NCBI GenBank assembly: GCA_030149995.1
Contig: JASLGV010000510.1
Location: 1-6,611, forward strand
Direction: 5' to 3'
From: Pedobacter sp.
GTDB lineage: Bacteria > Bacteroidota > Bacteroidia > Sphingobacteriales > Sphingobacteriaceae
Length of the DNA: 6,611 bases
Below the pieces are notes generated by a model. The model had not been told where the DNA came from. It made no database searches and saw only the letters and a program-made list of their open reading frames with translations. Positions 1-6,611 of the stretch are shown here, piece by piece. The translations under genes and the position numbers were made by a program. Numbering within the stretch: the first letter of the stretch is position 1; every line of letters starts with the position of its first letter.

Positions 1-1060
1 ACTGAATCCAATATAAATTTTTGGACATGTAATAGCCCAGATAATATTCTTTGGTTTGTTTATTCTGGTTGTTCCAGTTGGCATCTTCATTCAGCACCAA
101 ATCCGAATCGTTGTTAATCAAACGGTCGCGTACTTCTTCTATGTTTAACAAATTACCCTTCTTATCCGTTACGTAGGCATTAAACGTTGGGTCCATCCAC
201 AGCCATTTATCGAGGGTTTTTGACCAAACTGCCGTAATTACATGGCAATCGTTATCTGCCGTGTCTTTTGGCATACAGGTTACCATTCTGGCTTTAAAAC
301 CTTCTGCCTGGTAAGCATCTCTTAATATGGTGGCCATCATCCGGCAGTTTACCCCCCTGTTTTCCTTTTTACAAACCGCAATCAGGTCGCTTGCGTTTTT
401 CGATGGTGGATTGAAAGAATTGCCATCATGACGGACAGCATTATGCGCCCAAAGCAACAGATTTTTAATTTTACTGATTTCATCTCCTTTACCGGCTACA
501 GAGTCGAGGTTAAATTCATTCCTGAGCTTAACCAGTTCGGGCGCATCTGCTTCCTGATAGGTAAATACCGGTAAACCGGTTGCTGATTCTTTTTTATAAG
601 GATCGGCTTTTTTCAGTATATAATTCATATCGCCTTTTTCGCGCATTTTCAGCAGGGCAGCTTTGAAGCGCTTATTGTTGTGCAGGCTTTCCAGATCGGT
701 ATCTTTCAGTGTATTTTTATAATCGGCATATCCAAGATCTATCGATTTTTCTAAAGCGATCAAGGCGGCTTCTTTCTTTTGAAGCAGGTTTTGATAACAA
801 GCCAGGTTGTAATAAAATCCGGCATAATAATCTTTTACACCTGTTACGGTTTCAGCAGGCGATTTTTCATATTTGCCAATCCATTCTACAATCAGTCTTT
901 CGGCTTCCGCATAATCTTTCTTTTCGGATGCAGCTTGGCGGCGGTTCTCAAGATCATTCGTGTAGGTTTTAAAATCTGTTGCTTCTTTCGAAAGTTTTTC
1001 CTGTGCAATGGCGCAAAAAGCGAACAGGCAAACGGCAAGGGTTAGTAAAGTCTTTTTCAT
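1..1060 (-). CDS. Exported TPR plus transglutaminase-like domain protein (partial, C-terminus off window)
   Basis: This open frame starts at ATG 1060-1058 and continues past base 1, giving 353 residues with no stop. Residues 1-19 form a Sec signal peptide (MKKTLLTLAVCLFAFCAIA, then Q20). Neither Cys11 nor Cys16 sits in a convincing lipobox, so a soluble periplasmic protein is likelier than a lipoprotein. Residues about 79-140 look like one or two degenerate TPR helical hairpins (YYNLACYQ, then an ALEKSIDLGY-type helix and a DLESL..KRF ending). Residues about 195-295 match the transglutaminase-like (papain-fold) superfamily, with Cys239 in GVNCRMMATIL, His273 in DCHVITAVW and Asp290 in WLWMDPTFN in the correct order. 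The triad is intact, so a Cys-dependent activity (peptidase, amidase or transferase) is possible; the substrate is unknown. A terminator and a promoter separate it from the hydrolase genes, so it is probably its own transcription unit. The domain assignment is firm and the function is not. Confidence 0.88.
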   Translation of the reverse strand, partial: MKKTLLTLAVCLFAFCAIAQEKLSKEATDFKTYTNDLENRRQAASEKKDYAEAERLIVEWIGKYEKSPAETVTGVKDYYAGFYYNLACYQNLLQKKEAALIALEKSIDLGYADYKNTLKDTDLESLHNNKRFKAALLKMREKGDMNYILKKADPYKKESATGLPVFTYQEADAPELVKLRNEFNLDSVAGKGDEISKIKNLLLWAHNAVRHDGNSFNPPSKNASDLIAVCKKENRGVNCRMMATILRDAYQAEGFKARMVTCMPKDTADNDCHVITAVWSKTLDKWLWMDPTFNAYVTDKKGNLLNIEEVRDRLINNDSDLVLNEDANWNNQNKQTKEYYLGYYMSKNLYWIQ

Positions 1061-1076
1061 TGATTTGTTTAGCTTA

Positions 1077-1105
1077 ATTATAAAGAAGACTGTTTTTTAT
1101 ATCAA
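1077..1105 (-). promoter_or_regulatory. Candidate promoter of the transglutaminase-like gene
   Basis: On the minus strand, TTGATA (1105-1100) is followed by exactly 17 bases and then TATAAT (1082-1077). This is one mismatch from the classical sigma-70 consensus. The predicted start would be near 1070, leaving a leader of about 10 bases before ATG 1060, with A-rich sequence (AAACAAATCA) and no Shine-Dalgarno. The same DNA can be read as a weak Bacteroidota promoter, with TTTTG at 1107-1103 as the -33 box and TATAATTA as a poor version of the TAnnTTTG -7 box. Its position just downstream of a terminator and just upstream of a start codon supports a real promoter. Confidence 0.5.
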
Positions 1106-1168
1106 AACGTTGCATGGCACTGACTAAAAATTTTAAAGAAGGCAAACCAGCTAAAGACCATGTACAAT

Positions 1169-1196
1169 AAAAAAAGGCCGGGATTGCTCCCGGCCT
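1169..1196 (-). terminator. Rho-independent terminator after the GH36 gene
   Basis: Read on the minus strand, a perfect 9-bp stem (AGGCCGGGA / TCCCGGCCT, 1196-1188 with 1183-1175) encloses a 4-base loop and is followed by a run of seven T (1175-1169). The run lies on the minus-strand 3' side only, so it terminates transcripts from the right. It sits 55 bases past the GH36 stop codon and marks the end of the GH92-GH95-GH36 unit. Confidence 0.9.
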
Positions 1197-1250
1197 CGCA
1201 CTGTGCTAAAACCAAATATATAAATAGAGAACAAATGTTTACACGTTTTG

Positions 1251-3452
1251 TTAATTAACGGCTTCAATTTCCAGCACCACACTGGTTCTGCTGTTGTTTA
1301 CCTCCGGGTTAAAACCAACCGTCATCAGGAAATCGCCACTGTACACCTTCGAAGCATCGATGGTCGATTTCTGATCTCCGTACAGGTTAATTTCTTTAAT
1401 TCTGTATGTTTTAGCGGCATCTAAACCTTTCAGCAGAACAGGATCTTTTGTTCCTTCTTCGTACCGGTTGTTCACCAGGTAATTCATCATAACCCCATGT
1501 GTTTTGGCTCCGTTTAAATAAACCACAGAAGCTACGCTTCCCTGCCGCGGATTGGCTAAACGGTATTGATCGCCCTGCCAGATAATTTGTTTTAAACCAT
1601 CATATGCTTTAATGGCCTGCTGACAAAATTCGAGATCTGTTTTAGAAAGATGATCTACCACAATATCAAAACCCAGTTTACCCATCATGGCCACATCTGT
1701 ACGGAATTTAATGGGTTGTTTTCCCCAGTCGGTAACATGGTTTGCCGTGCTGATGGCCGGGTAGAAATAAGAGTATTCCCATTGCATAAAAATACGTTCA
1801 AGCGGGTCTGTATTATCACTTGGCCAGAACTCCGTAAAATATTGTAAAGCGGCATAATCTACACGCCCGCCACCACCGGCACACAGCATCATTGGTACCG
1901 TTGGATATTTCGCCCTTATTCTGGATAAAACATTGTATAAACCACGTACATACTCAATGTAAAAGTGATCCTGGTTTTTTAAAGTTGCCGAATGTGCATT
2001 GTAAATAACCGAATTACAATCCCATTTGATATAGGCCAATGCCGGGTTTTTCGTAAACAAATCGTCGATAATGCCATAAACGAAATCCTGCACCTTAGGG
2101 TTACTCAAATCCAGCACCAACTGGTTACGAAAATAATGTTCTTCTCTTTTAGGTTGTTTAATTACCCAGTCCGGATGTTTTTCATACAGTTCGCTTTTAG
2201 GGCTTACCATTTCAGGTTCTACCCAAATGCCAAATTTCACACCTTCTTTTTCGGCCTGTTTAACCAGCGATGCAATGCCATTTGGCAATTTAACCCGGTT
2301 TTCCTGCCAGTCGCCCAGACTTGTATGATCGTCATTTCTCGGATATTTATTACCGAACCAACCATCATCCAACAGAAACAGGTCTACACCCAGTTTTTTG
2401 GTATCTTTTAAAATGTTAAACAGTTTATTTTCGTTAAAGTCGAAATAAGTGGCTTCCCAGTTGTTAAGCAAGGTTAAACGATTTCCCTGACCATCGAGCA
2501 GTTTATAATTACGTGCCCAGTTGTGCAGGTTTCTGCTGGCCTCGCCCTTTCCTTTTAAAGAAAGGGTATATAAGAATACCGGCGTGGTAAAAGTTTCTTT
2601 AGGTTTCAAGGTGTAGTTTGAAGCATAATTATTAATACCGGCAATAATGCGTAGGTTATTCAGGTAGTCGAGTTCAAAATCAAGTTTAAAATTACCGCTG
2701 TAAGCCAGTCCACCGAACAGCACCGATCCCTGGTCTTCTGTTGCCGGCTGATCTAATGAAACCATAAAAACAGAGGGCTGAAACAGGTTTGCTCTTGTAC
2801 CCAGCTTGGTATCGATGGTTTTAATACCATGCGTTAACTTAGACTCTTCTGGCTGCATTTCCCTGGCCCAATCGCCATGAAACTGGGTTAACCAGTAAGC
2901 CGGTGCTTTTAAATTTAAATTTGCCGAGGCGTACTTATGCAAAACCACGTTACCTTTCTCGTTGTGTTTTATTTCGCTCCATTGCTCTATTACATCTTCG
3001 TTGAAATAAATTTTATAAAACAAGGTAACTGAAAAATCGTATGCCGGATCTTTAAGCTGTACACTTAACAGCGATACATTCTGATCTATTTTATTTAAGT
3101 TATGCGATACATAACGCAAATCAAGCGAATTGTTTCCATCGGCATGACTTACGGTAATGGCCGGCTCCACCAGGTTTTTAGAGCCTGCAGGTGTATAGGT
3201 AGACCGCAGCATGTCGCTGTAATCAGTTTGTCCTTTATAAGAAGCCGCTACATATTTATATTCGGCGGTATTTTTTAGTTTTTTCCCCAGGTAAAGTGTA
3301 TTCAGGTAACCCGCAGAATCTTTTTGTAAGACCAATGCATTGGAGCGCGTTTCTAAAGGGATGGTAACCAGTTGCGCCTTTACGGATAAGGACAAAAAAA
3401 CAGAAAGGCTACATAAAAAAAGTGCTTTAATCTTTGAAGGTAGTTCGAACAT
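1251..3452 (-). CDS. Secreted GH36 alpha-galactosidase
   Basis: The product is a 733-residue retaining alpha-galactosidase expected to release terminal alpha-D-galactose from oligosaccharides in the periplasm. Residues 1-26 are a Sec signal peptide cleaved after VKA, which also fixes the start codon. Layout: N-terminal beta-sandwich at about 27-320, catalytic (beta/alpha)8 barrel at about 325-640, C-terminal beta domain at about 645-733. Diagnostic GH36 motifs are present: LDDGWFG (Asp362, Asp363, Trp365), GDW (Asp381-Trp382), WVEPEMV (410-416), KWDCN with nucleophile Asp478, LCAGGGGR (523-530), and WPSDNTDP with acid/base Asp546. Length is normal for the roughly 700-750-residue GH36 alpha-galactosidases. 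The nucleophile motif reads KWDCNS rather than the KWDMNR common in Firmicutes enzymes. No lipobox or type IX secretion tail is seen. It lies 110 bases after the GH95 gene with no terminator between, so it is probably cotranscribed. Specificity (alpha-1,6 versus alpha-1,3) cannot be read from sequence alone. Alpha-N-acetylgalactosaminidase is a less likely alternative. Confidence 0.95.
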   Translation of the reverse strand: MFELPSKIKALFLCSLSVFLSLSVKAQLVTIPLETRSNALVLQKDSAGYLNTLYLGKKLKNTAEYKYVAASYKGQTDYSDMLRSTYTPAGSKNLVEPAITVSHADGNNSLDLRYVSHNLNKIDQNVSLLSVQLKDPAYDFSVTLFYKIYFNEDVIEQWSEIKHNEKGNVVLHKYASANLNLKAPAYWLTQFHGDWAREMQPEESKLTHGIKTIDTKLGTRANLFQPSVFMVSLDQPATEDQGSVLFGGLAYSGNFKLDFELDYLNNLRIIAGINNYASNYTLKPKETFTTPVFLYTLSLKGKGEASRNLHNWARNYKLLDGQGNRLTLLNNWEATYFDFNENKLFNILKDTKKLGVDLFLLDDGWFGNKYPRNDDHTSLGDWQENRVKLPNGIASLVKQAEKEGVKFGIWVEPEMVSPKSELYEKHPDWVIKQPKREEHYFRNQLVLDLSNPKVQDFVYGIIDDLFTKNPALAYIKWDCNSVIYNAHSATLKNQDHFYIEYVRGLYNVLSRIRAKYPTVPMMLCAGGGGRVDYAALQYFTEFWPSDNTDPLERIFMQWEYSYFYPAISTANHVTDWGKQPIKFRTDVAMMGKLGFDIVVDHLSKTDLEFCQQAIKAYDGLKQIIWQGDQYRLANPRQGSVASVVYLNGAKTHGVMMNYLVNNRYEEGTKDPVLLKGLDAAKTYRIKEINLYGDQKSTIDASKVYSGDFLMTVGFNPEVNNSRTSVVLEIEAVN

Positions 3453-3562
3453 ATTATAAATGTATGGTGATATAATTGGAATTATTTTAAAATGCTTTAG
3501 GGGCGTTTAACAGATTTACAGACATGCTTTGGATCAGATAAACAGGTATATGCCGGTTACGT
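3453..3562 (-). other. Intergenic spacer between the GH95 and GH36 genes
   Basis: This 110-base AT-rich gap shows no hairpin followed by a T-run, so readthrough from the GH95 gene into the GH36 gene is expected. It holds a short direct repeat (TCTGTAAA, TCTGTTAAA, about 3524-3508) and a 10-base palindrome ATTTTAAAAT (about 3484-3493), both plausible by chance. A TACATTTA sequence resembles the Bacteroidota -7 box TAnnTTTG, but it lies four bases from the GH36 ATG with no TTG box at the right distance. I do not call an internal promoter. Confidence 0.5.
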
Positions 3563-5755
3563 TCATTGCGTTTTTTTAACCTGAACCTGTTTAAAATTTC
3601 CGTTTACCTTTACGCGAATCTTTTGGGCAACTGGCCCCCTTAATTCGTAAGTCGTAACCTGCCCATTTTCCCATTTCATGCTAACTGTAATGTTTCCCCT
3701 GGCTTTTAATCCGCTAACAGATCCGGATGCTTTCCAGTCATCGGGTAAAGCGGGTAAAAGGTCTATAAAACCTTCCTGGCTCTGCACCAGCATTTCGGCC
3801 ACGCCTGCTGTATAACCCAGGTTTCCATCGATCTGGAATGGCGGATGTGCACAAAGTAAATTGGCATAAACACCGCCACCATCGTTGTAGTCAATTCCAG
3901 CTCCCCCAGCCAGTGTAATAAAATTTTTAAGTATCTGATGTGCATGGTTTCCATTGTGCAGCCTTGCCCAGAAATTCATTTTCCAGGCCATCGACCAGCC
4001 TGTAGATTCATCGCCCCTGGCAGTTAAGCTCACTTCTGCTGCTTTGGCCAGATCGGGTGTGTTGTTTACACTGATTTGCCTGCCCGGATGCAGTGCAAAT
4101 AAATGCGAAGCATGCCGGTGCTTATCGTTCGGATCGTCGCGGTCGGTTTCCCACTCCTGCAACTGCCCCCATTTACCTATTTTAGGTGTTAACAGGTTGC
4201 TGCGAAGCGAAGCAATATGTGTACGGTACGCTGCATCGATCTTTAAAGAATCGGCGGCTTCTATATAATTGGTAAATAAATCGTACACGATCTGCTGATC
4301 GTAACTTACGCCATCTTCGCGCGGACCGTGCTCGGGTGACCAGCCATTTGGTGCTACAATTACACCATCGGGTCTGCGTTTTAAATAATCGTCCCAAAAC
4401 TCGGTTATCTCCTTTAAAATGGGATAAGCAAAGTTTTTCAGGTATGCTTTATCGCCGTTGAAGGCATAGTGATCCCAAAGCGCCTGTGCATACCAGGCAC
4501 TTCCGGGTGTATTCCACAAAAAGCTCTCGCCACCAAAAATGTTGTTCTCGGTCTTAACGGTCCAGCCACGTACCCCCGGATATTCTTTTTGTGTATTTTC
4601 CTTTTTCACCCCGCGCATGCTGTTTATGTAATCCAGGTACGGAATGTTGCATTCGGCCAGATTGGTTGGCTCGGCCGGCCAGTAATTCATTTGAACATTG
4701 ATATTTGAATGGTAATCCGAACGCCATGGCGGATTGTTGCTGTTGTTCCATATCCCCTGTAAATTAGCCGGTAAACCACCTTTACGCGAAGCACTGATTA
4801 ATAAATAACGGCCATACTGAAACAGCGTTGTTTCCAGTAAGGGGCTTCCGTTCTTTTTATAGTTGATAATTTGCTGAACCGTTGGCAGCTCCTCCTTTGC
4901 CTCGTTCTTTCCAATTTGTAAATCAAAACGGTTAAACAGCTGCTGATAATCGCGGATGTGACTGGCTTTTAATACAGCATATTTCTTAGCCACCGCAGCG
5001 GTAAGGTTCCTGTTTACCACCAAGGCAGGATTTTCTCCACGCCAGTGTCTGGCACGCTGGTTCAGGTAATCTGTTGCCGCCGACAAATACAAGGTAAAGG
5101 TATTGGCTCCTTCTATGTGTATGCGGCTGTTGCCCGCCTCGTCCTTATCTATGGTTAAACGGCCACCTTCCTGTTGTACCTGTAAAGCAGACGCATATTT
5201 CAGACCATTCTCAAGCGCACCGCTTATGCGCAGCTGGTTGGTATTCCCCTCCGTTTTGCCCGCGTGTGCATCTTTAAGGTTAATGGTAACGGAATAAGCC
5301 TTTTTACCGGTAGCGGTATAATTAAACACCATTACCTGATCCGGATAGCTGGCAAAATATTCCCGTGTGTACGCAAGGTTGTTGTATTGGTAATTTACCT
5401 GATGTAAAGCGTTGTTCAGGTTTAAAACCCTTTTATAAGCGGTGACTTTAGCCGGCTCCGGATGGTTAAAGTCAATCAATATATCGCCAAAAGCCTGATA
5501 AGAACCCGTTTCCTGCTCATCGCCGGTCCATAAACTGCTTTCATTAAACTGAATATGCTCTTGTGCAATACCTCCAAAAATCATGGCGCCCAGCTTACCG
5601 TTTCCAATGGGATAAGCTTGTGTCATCCAATCGGTGGCGGGCTGGTTATCCCATATGTGGAGGTTATTTTTTATCTGGTTTACCTGTGCAGATGCCGTGG
5701 CCTGCAACAGCCATAAAACCAGTACCAGTTGTTGTATTTTCCTGCCGATGTTCAT
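3563..5755 (-). CDS. Secreted GH95 alpha-L-fucosidase (alpha-1,2 type), compact form
   Basis: The product is a 730-residue inverting GH95 enzyme, expected to remove alpha-1,2-linked L-fucose from oligosaccharides in the periplasm. Residues 1-23 are a Sec signal peptide ending ASA before Q24, supporting this ATG. The N-terminal beta domain begins with the family hallmark YPIGNGKLGAMIFGG (48-62) and IQFNESSLWTG (68-78); the (alpha/alpha)6 catalytic domain covers about 300-655, and a short C-terminal beta domain follows. Conserved active-site blocks are HSNIN (His349, Asn351, Asn353), SPEHGP with probable general acid Glu475, HRHASHL (546-552), and QIDGN with Asp643. By comparison with Bifidobacterium bifidum AfcA, the two Asn and the Asp form the base system. 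His349 corresponds to the residue that favours fucose; L-galactose-specific homologues carry Thr, as I recall. The protein is shorter than the usual roughly 780-830 residues, because the segment normally between LWSG and the SYQ.GDL block is nearly absent (LWTGDEQETGSYQAFGD). The start is one base after the GH92 stop, so translation is probably coupled. Confidence 0.94.
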   Translation of the reverse strand: MNIGRKIQQLVLVLWLLQATASAQVNQIKNNLHIWDNQPATDWMTQAYPIGNGKLGAMIFGGIAQEHIQFNESSLWTGDEQETGSYQAFGDILIDFNHPEPAKVTAYKRVLNLNNALHQVNYQYNNLAYTREYFASYPDQVMVFNYTATGKKAYSVTINLKDAHAGKTEGNTNQLRISGALENGLKYASALQVQQEGGRLTIDKDEAGNSRIHIEGANTFTLYLSAATDYLNQRARHWRGENPALVVNRNLTAAVAKKYAVLKASHIRDYQQLFNRFDLQIGKNEAKEELPTVQQIINYKKNGSPLLETTLFQYGRYLLISASRKGGLPANLQGIWNNSNNPPWRSDYHSNINVQMNYWPAEPTNLAECNIPYLDYINSMRGVKKENTQKEYPGVRGWTVKTENNIFGGESFLWNTPGSAWYAQALWDHYAFNGDKAYLKNFAYPILKEITEFWDDYLKRRPDGVIVAPNGWSPEHGPREDGVSYDQQIVYDLFTNYIEAADSLKIDAAYRTHIASLRSNLLTPKIGKWGQLQEWETDRDDPNDKHRHASHLFALHPGRQISVNNTPDLAKAAEVSLTARGDESTGWSMAWKMNFWARLHNGNHAHQILKNFITLAGGAGIDYNDGGGVYANLLCAHPPFQIDGNLGYTAGVAEMLVQSQEGFIDLLPALPDDWKASGSVSGLKARGNITVSMKWENGQVTTYELRGPVAQKIRVKVNGNFKQVQVKKTQ

Positions 5756-5756
5756 C

Positions 5757-6611
5757 TTAATTTGTCACGTTATCAGGCGTTCTGCCGGTAAGGCCGGCTG
5801 CCCAGTTTTTATTTGGTTTTTCGCCCATTACAAATTCCAGTAAACCGCCGTTTACAATGTCTTTATGCCGGATATAGGTATACGGATAGTTCTTTCCGTT
5901 TAATTTGACAGATTGAATGTAAATCTGCTTATCTGATTGAATATTGGTTTTAATCCGGAAGGTTTTATGGTTTTCCAGCTTAATTTCTGCGCTTTTAAAA
6001 GAAGGAGATCCGATTGAATAAATGCCATTTGCAGGATTTACGGGGTAAAAGCCCAGCGTACTGAATACATACCAGGCCGACATTTGCCCGCAATCTTCAT
6101 TACCCGGATAACCTGCATGGTTATTGGTGTACAATTCGTTTATAATTTTGGCCGTATAAAACTGGGTCTTCCAGGGCTGCCCTGCAAAATTGTATAAATA
6201 AGCCACGTGATGGCTCGGTTCATTTCCATGTGCATACTGCCCGATAAAACCCGAAGCATTGTTGTTTAAAGATTCCCTTCCTTCATCAAGGGTAAAGAAC
6301 TTATCAAGCTTTTGAATAAAAGCCTGGTCTCCCCCGGTCAGGCTTATTAAGCCTTTTATGTCTTGTGGCACATACCAGAAATACTGCCAGGCATTCCCTT
6401 CGGTAAAAGGATTGCCGCCGTTAGAACCATATTTTAAGGGATCAAAAGGTTCGATCCATTTGCCATCCGAATTTTTACCTCTAAAGAACGTAGATTGCTG
6501 ATCGTACAGGTTTTTGTAGTATGCAGATCTTTTTAAGAAGTAGTTGTAATCTTCTGTTTTACCCAGTTTGGCTGCCAGCTGCGCTACGCACCAATCGTCG
6601 TAAGCCATTTC
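5757..6611 (-). CDS. GH92 alpha-mannosidase (partial, N-terminal part off window)
   Basis: The frame is open from the right edge to TAA at 5759-5757 and encodes the last 284 residues. GH92 proteins are usually about 740-780 residues, so roughly the first 60 percent is missing. The first codon in the window is Glu, followed by MAYDDWCVAQLA; homologues read continuously through this helix, so that Met is internal. Numbering from the Glu, the family blocks are FTEGNAWQYFWYVPQD (69-84, probable general acid Glu71), HGNEPSHHVAYLYNF (128-142) and YPGNEDCGQMSAWYVFS (168-184), the last holding the probable catalytic-base region with Asp173. The remaining 90 or so residues are the C-terminal beta domain. 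GH92 enzymes are calcium-dependent inverting exo-alpha-mannosidases acting on 1,2, 1,3, 1,4 or 1,6 linkages; the linkage cannot be decided here. Bacteroidota members are normally exported, but the signal sequence lies outside the window. The stop is one base before the GH95 ATG, which indicates one operon. Confidence 0.93.
   Translation of the reverse strand, partial: EMAYDDWCVAQLAAKLGKTEDYNYFLKRSAYYKNLYDQQSTFFRGKNSDGKWIEPFDPLKYGSNGGNPFTEGNAWQYFWYVPQDIKGLISLTGGDQAFIQKLDKFFTLDEGRESLNNNASGFIGQYAHGNEPSHHVAYLYNFAGQPWKTQFYTAKIINELYTNNHAGYPGNEDCGQMSAWYVFSTLGFYPVNPANGIYSIGSPSFKSAEIKLENHKTFRIKTNIQSDKQIYIQSVKLNGKNYPYTYIRHKDIVNGGLLEFVMGEKPNKNWAAGLTGRTPDNVTN

Noticed and set aside
709..1045. Two overlapping plus-strand frames of 87 and 88 codons
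   Set aside because: Both are antisense to the N-terminal part of the transglutaminase-like gene, which has a clear signal peptide and domain structure. They have no recognisable features.
1103..1250. 8-base inverted repeat CAAAACGT (1103-1110) and ACGTTTTG (1243-1250)
   Set aside because: The arms are over 130 bases apart and flank an unrelated terminator; a match this short in AT-rich DNA is expected by chance.
1250..1259. Palindrome GTTAATTAAC over the GH36 stop codon
   Set aside because: It is only 10 bases, AT-rich and made of ordinary Val-Asn-stop codons; nothing suggests a binding site.
1992..2411. Plus-strand open frame of about 139 codons
   Set aside because: It lies wholly opposite the GH36 catalytic barrel, its product is rich in Phe, Ile and Gln with no recognisable domain, and it is a by-product of the opposite-strand codons.
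3456..3470. TACATTTA near the GH36 start as a Bacteroidota -7 box
   Set aside because: It would place the transcript start on or inside the start codon, and no TTG-type -33 box sits 19-23 bases upstream.
3954..4268. Plus-strand open frame of about 104 codons, and other frames opposite the GH95 gene
   Set aside because: They are antisense to well-conserved GH95 motifs, show no domain or plausible start context, and need not be coding.
6606..6608. ATG at 6608 as the start of the right-hand gene
   Set aside because: The frame stays open to the window edge with a Glu codon before it, and the residues around it (EMAYDDWC) match an internal helix of GH92 proteins. A start here would remove more than half of the catalytic domain.

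Overview
The window looks like chromosomal DNA from a glycan-degrading member of the Bacteroidota, most likely a soil or environmental Sphingobacteriaceae type (Pedobacter-like). The evidence is moderately AT-rich DNA, start codons with no Shine-Dalgarno sequence and an A/T-rich leader, and secreted glycoside hydrolases of families typical of that phylum. The genus is an inference from style, not from a marker gene.

All four genes lie on the minus strand, so transcription runs from high to low coordinates. In that order they are: (1) 6611-5757, the C-terminal 284 residues of a GH92 alpha-mannosidase whose 5' part lies outside the window; (2) 5755-3563, a complete GH95 alpha-L-fucosidase starting one base after the GH92 stop; (3) 3452-1251, a complete GH36 alpha-galactosidase after a 110-base gap with no terminator; (4) 1060-1, the N-terminal 353 residues of an exported TPR plus transglutaminase-like protein that runs off the left edge. 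A 9-bp-stem intrinsic terminator (1169-1196) closes the hydrolase unit. A near-consensus promoter (1077-1105) then appears to start the transglutaminase-like gene as its own unit.

The three hydrolases form the trailing part of a polysaccharide-utilisation-type operon. The GH95 and GH36 proteins carry Sec signal peptides without a lipobox, so they probably act in the periplasm as exo-enzymes that trim imported oligosaccharides. Together they would remove alpha-mannose, alpha-1,2-fucose and alpha-galactose. One glycan class holding these three linkages is the fucomannogalactan of mushroom cell walls; N-glycans or other fucosylated and galactosylated glycans remain possible. No SusC/SusD pair, regulator or glycan-binding protein is visible here, so a full PUL cannot be shown.

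No tRNA, rRNA, CRISPR array, insertion sequence or integrase was seen. No intergenic stretch exceeds 300 bases. The most useful observations are the coherent substrate hypothesis, a compact GH95 missing a segment of its N-terminal domain, and an E. coli-like promoter in a Bacteroidota context. I found no clearly new kind of system.
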